This document shows, piece by piece, positions 62,901 to 64,000 of a DNA stretch of 64,000 nt (position 1 is its first letter; each line of letters starts with the position of its first letter). Position numbers and translations under genes: made by a program. Source of the stretch: Candidula unifasciata (lineage: Eukaryota > Mollusca > Gastropoda > Stylommatophora > Geomitridae). The stretch lies in NCBI GenBank assembly GCA_905116865.2, contig CAJHNH020007013.1, forward strand, positions 85,001-149,000, in the 5' to 3' direction. The notes beneath the pieces are model-generated. The model ran no database searches, was not told where the DNA came from, and worked only from the letters and a program-made list of their open reading frames with translations.

Positions 62901-63060
62901 CAGATTCTTGAGTAGGATGTCGCTTCCTATTGTTTACATCATCCCTGTCCTTACCATTGCTATGGTCACCACCATTGTTAGCAGATTTTCTGTCAAAGTG
63001 TTGATTTCTCTGCTCATTCAACTCCACCTCATATTTCTTGTCACGGCGACGCTCGGTCAT
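30686..63060 (-). CDS. MCT-A: complete monocarboxylate-transporter-like (SLC16/MFS) gene, 14 coding exons
   Basis: The gene encodes a 12-helix plasma-membrane transporter of the SLC16 family, which carries monocarboxylates and related small solutes. Joining 14 exons with consistent phases gives 2475 nt, or 824 residues plus TAG. Residues 1-67 are a hydrophilic N-terminus. PDGGWGW (about 68-74) leads into TM1. [11 protein letters not shown] (about 192-202) is the family TM5 signature. About 255-615 is a long polar loop. TM7-12 and a short tail ending ALSSG follow. An in-frame TAG lies six codons before the first upstream GTG and no ATG intervenes, which supports the start. At roughly 824 residues it is much longer than vertebrate MCTs (about 430-570), mostly through the loop. 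Aligned by eye with MCT1, the TM1 lysine is absent and the TM8 aspartate is Asn652, while the TM8 arginine is kept (Arg656). The substrate is not deducible. The family call is firm; an MCT12/14-like subgroup is only a guess. Confidence 0.93.
30862..31560 (+). mobile_element. LINE reverse-transcriptase remnant (FADD motif)
   Basis: The plus strand reads [20 protein letters not shown], the RT catalytic box (F/YADD), followed by the thumb region and, after frameshifts, [19 protein letters not shown]. The last part matches 47860-47935. It is a dead copy inside MCT-A intron 13. Confidence 0.85.
31800..32110 (-). repeat. (AAG)n-tailed dispersed repeat, inverted
   Basis: It shares gcgttcaccagctgt, ctctggcggaaagttctggt and gagtgttgcgtgtgc with 35740-35845 and 35960-36055. 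A poly-G run follows at 32108-32127. Confidence 0.6.
32558..32666 (-). CDS. MCT-A exon 13 (TM12)
   Basis: This exon is 109 nt, phase 1 to 2. The acceptor is AACAACAG|GTTTCA and the donor CTAAG|GTAGGT. It encodes [18 protein letters not shown], matching the MCT pattern of a G..YD..GSYD..F loop entering TM12, then [18 protein letters not shown]. Confidence 0.93.
32895..33075 (+). mobile_element. LINE 3'-end fragment
   Basis: The block ttagtactggaacactgcgc, gctgttgaagatggga and the closing ttgactcagctt match the C-terminal end of the LINE copy at 53850-54775. Confidence 0.75.
33076..34260. other. MCT-A intron 12, no feature seen
   Basis: AT-rich intronic sequence without recognisable repeat or coding signal apart from a T-run near 33552. 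Confidence 0.5.
34262..34705. repeat. 33-bp minisatellite at the exon 12 donor
   Basis: About 12 units contain gttacacagacagtcagagg and gaggacaaa. The last, diverged units (aacagatgtgaggacc) run to within about 10 nt of the exon 12 splice donor at 34715-34716. Confidence 0.93.
34716..34841 (-). CDS. MCT-A exon 12 (TM10-TM11)
   Basis: This exon is 126 nt, phase 1 to 1. The acceptor is GTCCTCAG|CTGCC. The donor is CTAGCAG|GTCAGC, which fits GTRAGT poorly. It encodes [20 protein letters not shown] and TM11 ([20 protein letters not shown]). A 33-bp array starts a few bases inside the intron. Confidence 0.9.
35104..35375 (+). mobile_element. SINE family 1, reference copy (tRNA-derived)
   Basis: The head gggagtcgctgtggtggagc looks like a tRNA A-box region, and gtgggttcgctccctgg carries a B-box-like GGTTCG(C)TCC. 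The body has aagtaaaggcggctggcgtg and ends gggtccttta plus a T-rich tail. Copies occur at 10058-10322, 40705-40893 and 2440-2590. Confidence 0.85.
35690..36230 (-). repeat. Two adjacent (AAG)n-tailed repeat copies, inverted
   Basis: Two blocks (about 35740-35890 and 35955-36215), each preceded by TTC-rich sequence, share ttcactggctgt / ttcaccggctgt, cctgagttttgcgtgta / ttgagtgttgcatgta and agggaagttctttcattc-like parts. Confidence 0.6.
36247..36426 (-). CDS. MCT-A exon 11 (TM8-TM10)
   Basis: This exon is 180 nt, phase 1 to 1. The acceptor is TTGCAG|GCATAA and the donor CATGG|GTGAGT. It encodes [15 protein letters not shown] (TM8 end; the MCT arginine is kept and Asn stands where MCT1 has Asp), then TM9 and most of TM10 ([13 protein letters not shown]). 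Confidence 0.93.
36427..37298. other. MCT-A intron 10
   Basis: AT-rich, with an ATA-rich block at 37020-37170. A short Lys-rich open frame near 36374-36630 has no recognisable motif and overlaps exon 11 antisense, so it is not called. Confidence 0.5.
37299..37872 (-). CDS. MCT-A exon 10 (end of loop, TM7, start of TM8)
   Basis: This is the largest exon, 574 nt, phase 0 to 1. The acceptor is TTTTTTTCAG|GAAACA and the donor AATTG|GTGAGT. It encodes the last part of the loop, [14 protein letters not shown] (resembling a block in other invertebrate MCTs and in MCT-B exon 5), an amphipathic segment before TM7, TM7 (around [19 protein letters not shown]), and the start of TM8 ([11 protein letters not shown]). 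Confidence 0.94.
38235..38480. mobile_element. Rearranged RNase-H LINE fragments in both orientations
   Basis: Plus-strand 38255-38345 matches 54370-54440 (cttcgagcagagt, caagcttcactgggaag). Minus-strand 38395-38480 reads VIIYTDGS, the RNase H box. The two parts face opposite ways, so the copy is internally inverted. Confidence 0.6.
39135..40025. mobile_element. Non-autonomous piggyBac-like element flanked by TTAA
   Basis: TTAA lies at 39131-39134 and 40026-40029. The termini cccttttagcacgg and (reverse complement of the right end) tgttctcttagcacgg are inverted repeats. A minus-strand acidic open frame (from 39777, [20 protein letters not shown]) could be a leftover N-terminus, but no catalytic domain is visible. 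Two palindromic ggccgat-atcggcc blocks lie near the right end. Confidence 0.55.
40095..40246 (-). CDS. MCT-A exon 9 (central loop)
   Basis: This exon is 152 nt, phase 1 to 0. The acceptor is TGATAG|ATTCTG and the donor ATCAG|GTGACA. It encodes an acidic Ser/Thr-rich loop beginning [10 protein letters not shown] and ending HDAGSDQ. The TTAA end of a mobile element lies about 65 bp beyond the donor. No domain is recognised. Confidence 0.82.
40425..40575 (-). mobile_element. Probable LINE 3'-end fragment
   Basis: The arrangement tgaactgagtt..., ttcccacaagtgcaactgc and cttcagcagtcactg resembles the inverted fragment at 10330-10440. It is diverged. Confidence 0.45.
40705..40893 (-). mobile_element. 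SINE family 1, truncated copy
   Basis: On the minus strand it holds the body and 3' end of the SINE (gacctatattttatagacca and gatgggtgatgtggtcagc on the plus strand). It ends before the tRNA-like head. Confidence 0.8.
41370..43017. repeat. 29-bp minisatellite, about 56 copies
   Basis: Homogeneous units contain acatgtagagagtcagcaca. A gcccatgt variant appears in clusters near 41440-41700 and 42598-42660. It lies in MCT-A intron 8. Confidence 0.97.
43255..43585 (+). mobile_element. LINE 3'-end fragment (GRPKTTW family)
   Basis: The plus strand reads [20 protein letters not shown] and [20 protein letters not shown], the closing block of RTE-like LINE ORFs, followed by a gatgatgat-rich tail. 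Confidence 0.85.
43724..43861. mobile_element. 138-bp TTAA-flanked MITE
   Basis: TTAA lies at 43720-43723 and 43862-43865. The termini ctctttcagtcccagg and cctagggactcaaagag are inverted repeats. It has no coding capacity. Related copies are at 27332-27470 and 46829-46979. Confidence 0.75.
43902..44089 (-). CDS. MCT-A exon 8 (central loop)
   Basis: This exon is 188 nt, phase 2 to 1. The acceptor is GAACCAG|TGGGGG and the donor ACCAG|GTATGT. It encodes a Ser/Pro/Gly-rich loop ([20 protein letters not shown]) ending DGSISP. The phases fit both neighbours. No domain is recognised. Confidence 0.82.
44195..44765 (-). mobile_element. LINE 3'-UTR-type repeats, inverted
   Basis: 44203-44260 is the reverse complement of about 57250-57320 (gcaaatgggtcaccccat). 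44415-44765 is the reverse complement of 3400-3700 (gtcacgccatgcatt, tatatccagtctaca). There are probably two pieces or one interrupted copy. Confidence 0.7.
44888..44934. repeat. (AT)n microsatellite
   Basis: About 47 nt of alternating TA. Confidence 0.97.
45295..45640 (+). mobile_element. LINE 3'-end fragment (GRPKTTW family)
   Basis: Same family as 43255-43585 and 23340-23640, with a longer upstream part (ggccacgttatgagaatgaa). Frameshifted. Confidence 0.8.
46246..46434 (-). CDS. MCT-A exon 7 (central cytoplasmic loop)
   Basis: This exon is 189 nt, phase 2 to 2. The acceptor is GATCTAG|GTCGG and the donor TTCAG|GTAACT. The product is polar and probably disordered, with [11 protein letters not shown] near its start, a helical Q/R/K-rich stretch, and GHGDNRRF at its end. 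The call rests on phase continuity and open frame rather than strong homology. Confidence 0.78.
46829..46979. mobile_element. TTAA-type MITE, diverged copy
   Basis: Ends ctctttgagttcc and gggactcaaagag are inverted repeats, now flanked by TTCA and TTCA. The interior matches 43724-43861 in reverse orientation (attttatgtttctctgtact, gggcccgtgatgctaaac). Confidence 0.7.
47760..48150 (+). mobile_element. LINE ORF C-terminal fragment
   Basis: The plus strand reads [20 protein letters not shown] and [20 protein letters not shown], with later [12 protein letters not shown] sequence. It matches 31370-31530. It is a dead copy inside MCT-A intron 6. Confidence 0.8.
48325..48443 (-). CDS. MCT-A exon 6 (end of TM6, start of central loop)
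   Basis: This exon is 119 nt, phase 0 to 2. The acceptor is TATATTACCAG|GCTAGT and the donor GACAG|GTATAT. It encodes [11 protein letters not shown], matching VVFGALVRPL in MCT-B, then a basic stretch. Its acceptor is the terminal unit of the 30-bp array just upstream. Confidence 0.9.
48444..49310. repeat. 30-bp minisatellite directly abutting the exon 6 acceptor
   Basis: About 28 units, each on the minus strand containing tgcctcatgttaccag, the same string (tgccttatattaccag) that serves as the exon 6 acceptor. The repeat boundary coincides with the splice site at 48443/48444. In phase 0 the units encode [10 protein letters not shown], open from the exon back to 48954. Confidence 0.97.
49408..49432. 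repeat. Poly-C run
   Basis: C-only except for one T. Similar runs occur at 30421-30442 and near 44706 (C), and near 32108 (G). Confidence 0.95.
49815..50090. repeat. 21-bp minisatellite, 13 copies
   Basis: Units contain gtttctataaccaggcaaac; one unit has an acaaaca variant. It lies in MCT-A intron 5. Confidence 0.96.
50778..50977 (-). CDS. MCT-A exon 5 (TM4-TM6, [11 protein letters not shown])
   Basis: This exon is 200 nt, phase 1 to 0. The acceptor is GTGTCTGCCAG|GTTTCGG and the donor CAT|GTAAGT. It encodes [14 protein letters not shown], the signature [18 protein letters not shown], and TM6 up to GIIFH. Its acceptor and first roughly 19 exon bases are the seed of the array at 50978-52560. 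Confidence 0.95.
50978..52560. repeat. 51/54-bp array copied from the exon 5 acceptor
   Basis: About 30 units. On the minus strand each carries ttcttgtgtctgccag followed by a version of the first exon 5 bases (gtttcggacttgggatgg in the true exon). Units next to the exon are 54 bp. Distal ones are mostly 51 bp, and a subtype with cattcagacac lies in between (51880-52110). Confidence 0.97.
52561..53155. other. MCT-A intron 4, unremarkable part
   Basis: No coding or repeat feature was recognised. A weak resemblance to a LINE 3' end (gtggctgctgcattggagga) occurs near 53045-53110. Confidence 0.45.
53160..53650. repeat. 23-bp minisatellite
   Basis: About 20 units around taatctgaactccagagtca, alternating with gccacac variants and becoming more diverged to the right. 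Confidence 0.93.
53850..54775 (+). mobile_element. Degenerate RNase-H LINE copy
   Basis: In broken frames the plus strand gives LIIYTDRS (catalytic box with G to R), [16 protein letters not shown], and [20 protein letters not shown] plus CPKCTDV. This is collinear with the intact C-terminal half of 55532-56869. Frameshifts and stops show it is an old copy. Confidence 0.88.
54911..55074 (-). repeat. Two extra copies of the exon 4 3' half with donor
   Basis: 82-bp direct repeats starting at 54911, 54993 and 55075. The third belongs to the real exon 4 boundary. Each contains the coding block [11 protein letters not shown] (with small variants) and an intact GTAAGT-type donor. No acceptor precedes the extra copies, so they are probably unused. 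Confidence 0.9.
55093..55236 (-). CDS. MCT-A exon 4 (TM3-TM4)
   Basis: This exon is 144 nt, phase 1 to 1, exactly as long as its MCT-B counterpart. It opens [15 protein letters not shown], the TM2-TM3 loop typical of MCTs, then TM3 and the start of TM4 ([11 protein letters not shown]). The donor is TTGGTG|GTAAGT. Two further 82-bp copies of its 3' half and donor lie directly downstream at 54911-55074. Confidence 0.95.
55254..55512. repeat. 30-bp minisatellite, left arm
   Basis: About eight units contain aatgttactaaatcaaactt, starting about 20 nt from the exon 4 acceptor. It is the same array as 57346-58800, interrupted by a LINE. Confidence 0.95.
55513..57345 (+). mobile_element. 5'-truncated LINE inserted in the minisatellite
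   Basis: A plus-strand open frame (to 56869; first ATG 55532, 445 codons) has the RT C-terminal region ([16 protein letters not shown]), then RNase H with all four acidic residues in place: IIIYTDGS near residue 229, MTMEIAA near 267, VIVSDSM near 291 and NERADQLA near 338. It ends with a CPMC-containing tail. The endonuclease and RT catalytic core are missing. A 3' UTR of about 470 nt ends in repeated attaccag. It lies antisense within MCT-A intron 3. The open frame suggests a young copy of a Jockey/I-type LINE; the clade is a guess. Confidence 0.92.
57346..58800. repeat. 30-bp minisatellite, right arm, about 48 copies
   Basis: Units contain gttactaaatcaaacttaat and differ at a few positions (gtcaatg, gtaaatg, gtcagtg). 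The long minus-strand frame over it is a repeat artefact. Confidence 0.97.
58801..59255. other. MCT-A intron 3, no feature seen
   Basis: AT-rich at first, then unique-looking sequence with no coding signal. Confidence 0.45.
59256..59480. repeat. 63-bp repeat, 3.6 copies
   Basis: Units contain ggcttatgttgtgctcgcta and gagaaacttaaagatgggag. Confidence 0.93.
59500..59670. repeat. 12-bp repeat, about 14 copies
   Basis: The unit is gtggagaccagc with small changes. Confidence 0.92.
59901..59961 (-). CDS. MCT-A exon 3 (61-nt mini-exon, TM2)
   Basis: This small exon is 61 nt, entering in phase 0 and leaving in phase 1. The acceptor is TCTGCAG|GAG and the donor GCTG|GTATGT. It encodes [20 protein letters not shown], the start of TM2. 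In MCT-B the same segment is fused to TM1 in one exon, so the flanking intron 2 differs between the paralogues. Confidence 0.92.
60240..60610 (+). mobile_element. LINE C-terminal fragment with C2H2 finger
   Basis: The plus strand starts with [18 protein letters not shown], a block typical of LINE ORF C-termini, and later [20 protein letters not shown] then HNH-stop. Internal stops show a dead copy. Confidence 0.78.
60611..61770. other. MCT-A intron 2, mostly unannotated
   Basis: A TTC/TCC-rich pyrimidine stretch spans about 61020-61160. Nothing else could be supported. Confidence 0.5.
61771..61926 (-). CDS. MCT-A exon 2 (TM1, PDGGWGW motif)
   Basis: This exon is 156 nt, codons 55-106, phase 0 to 0. 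The acceptor is GCCACAG|GTG and the donor CAAG|GTTTGT. It holds the diagnostic SLC16 N-terminal motif PDGGWGW followed by TM1 ([20 protein letters not shown]). This is one of the strongest single identifications in the window. Confidence 0.96.
62160..62570 (+). mobile_element. Dispersed-element fragment of unknown class
   Basis: It starts with cttcttcttcttc and has an open stretch ([20 protein letters not shown] ...) without a known domain. Its end (gatacaagacaatgaagatg, acatagggctggagaa) is the source-like sequence of the 71-bp array at 28815-29690. Confidence 0.55.
62899..63060 (-). CDS. MCT-A exon 1 (start exon)
   Basis: This exon is 162 nt, codons 1-54, and ends in phase 0. It begins at the ATG complementary to 63058-63060, with an in-frame TAG upstream. 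The donor is GAG|GTTTGT. The product is charged and Asn/Lys/Arg/Asp-rich (MTERRRDKK at its start) and represents the cytoplasmic N-terminus. Any 5' UTR intron cannot be seen. Confidence 0.85.
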
Positions 63061-63299
63061 TCTGACCCTCTGTAACACCCTCTAGGACTGCTGCGGTGTG
63101 TTTTCTTTCCAGCCTACAGAGCAGAAGACAGTGTGAGGCTGATGACATGTTTCACTGATATCATTTAGTTACGTGTTTAAATGGAACATGTTTGGGAGGC
63201 TGTAGTTGTGATTATACTGATGATAGCCAAGGCATGCAACAGTGCACAGTACCATCACCTTTACTTAGGCATCATTGTTTTTTTTAGTGCTGTTGTAAT

Positions 63300-64000
63300 A
63301 GACACTTTGCAGTGATAAACAGCAGCTTTTTAGACACTTTGTGCTGAGTACCCATACCTTTTTAGACACTTTGTGCTGGGTACTTGCACCTTTTTAGACA
63401 CTGTGCTGAGTACTTGCACCTTTTTAGACACTTTGTGCTGAGTACCCGTACCTTTTTAGACACATTGTGCTGAGTACCCGTACCTTTTTAGACACTTTGT
63501 GCTGGGTACTTGCACATTTTTAGACACACTGTGCTGAGTACCCGTTCCTTTTTAGACACTTTGTGCTGGGTACTTGCACCTTTTTAGACACTTTGTGCTG
63601 AGTACTAGCAACTTTTTATACATTTTGTGCTGAGTACTGGCTCCTTTTTAGACACTTTGTGCTGAGTACCAGCAATTTTTTAGACACTTTGTGCTGAGTA
63701 CCCGTACCTTTTTAGACACTTTGTGCTGAGTACCCGTACCTTTTTAGACACTTTGTGCTGGGTACTTGCACCTTTTTAGACACTTTGTGCTGAGTACCAG
63801 CAACTTTTTAGACACTTTGTGCTGGGTACTTGCACCTTTTTAGACACTTTGTGCTGAGTACCCGTACCTTTTTAGACACTTTGTGCTGGGTACTTGCACC
63901 TTTTTAGACACTTTATGCTGAGTACCAGCAACTTTTTATACACTTTGTGCTGAGTACCAGCAACTTTTTAGACACTTTGGTCTGAGTACTGGCTCCTTTT
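63300..64000. repeat. 32-bp minisatellite running off the window
   Basis: About 22 units contain tttttagacactttgtgctg followed by variable gagtacccgtac / gggtacttgcac ends. It lies upstream of the MCT-A start codon, in 5' flank or a 5' UTR intron. Confidence 0.96.

Overview
This is a eukaryotic (metazoan) nuclear window. Genes are split by GT-AG introns, and non-LTR retrotransposon remnants, tRNA-derived SINE copies, TTAA-flanked DNA elements, microsatellites and at least twenty minisatellite arrays fill most of the rest. Repeat style and protein affinities suggest an invertebrate, most plausibly a lophotrochozoan such as a mollusc. That placement is inference. No bacterial operon, CRISPR array, rRNA or functional tRNA gene was recognised.

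Two paralogous monocarboxylate-transporter-like genes (SLC16 / MCT family, major facilitator superfamily) lie head-to-tail on the minus strand. The right-hand gene (here MCT-A) can be assembled completely: 14 coding exons from the ATG at 63060 to the TAG at 30686, every junction phase-consistent, giving 2475 nt and 824 residues. A candidate poly(A) signal follows at 30517-30512. The left-hand gene (MCT-B) starts at 11643. Five coding exons are visible (507 codons: TM1-TM6 and most of the central loop), and its 3' exons lie beyond the left edge. MCT-B lacks at least two introns found in MCT-A. Both carry the family's PDGGWGW or GGWGW motif and the YFE..RAFATG motif.

Layout. 1-2696: intron 5 of MCT-B, with a 45-bp array and LINE/SINE fragments. 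2697-11643: MCT-B exons, with a 34-bp array, TG/GA microsatellites, a 57-copy 30-bp array and a (GAA)n tract in the introns. 11644-30511: intergenic, with several SINE/LINE remnants, 49-, 34-, 32-, 25-, 20-, 28- and 71-bp arrays, a foldback element enclosing one of them, and a degenerate telomere-like tract. 30512-63060: MCT-A, whose introns hold 33-, 29-, 30-, 21-, 51/54-, 23-, 30-, 63- and 12-bp arrays and many retroelement pieces. 63061-64000: upstream of MCT-A, ending in a 32-bp array that runs off the window.

The most unusual feature is that several arrays in MCT-A are built from, or abut, its own splice sites. Upstream of exon 5 about thirty 51/54-bp units each repeat the acceptor plus the first exon bases. 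Upstream of exon 6 about 28 30-bp units each repeat the acceptor. The nearest units of both arrays are open and in phase with the downstream exon. The donor half of exon 4 is triplicated, and a 33-bp array starts next to the weak donor of exon 12. This gives a testable picture of minisatellites growing at exon edges and creating ladders of decoy splice sites.
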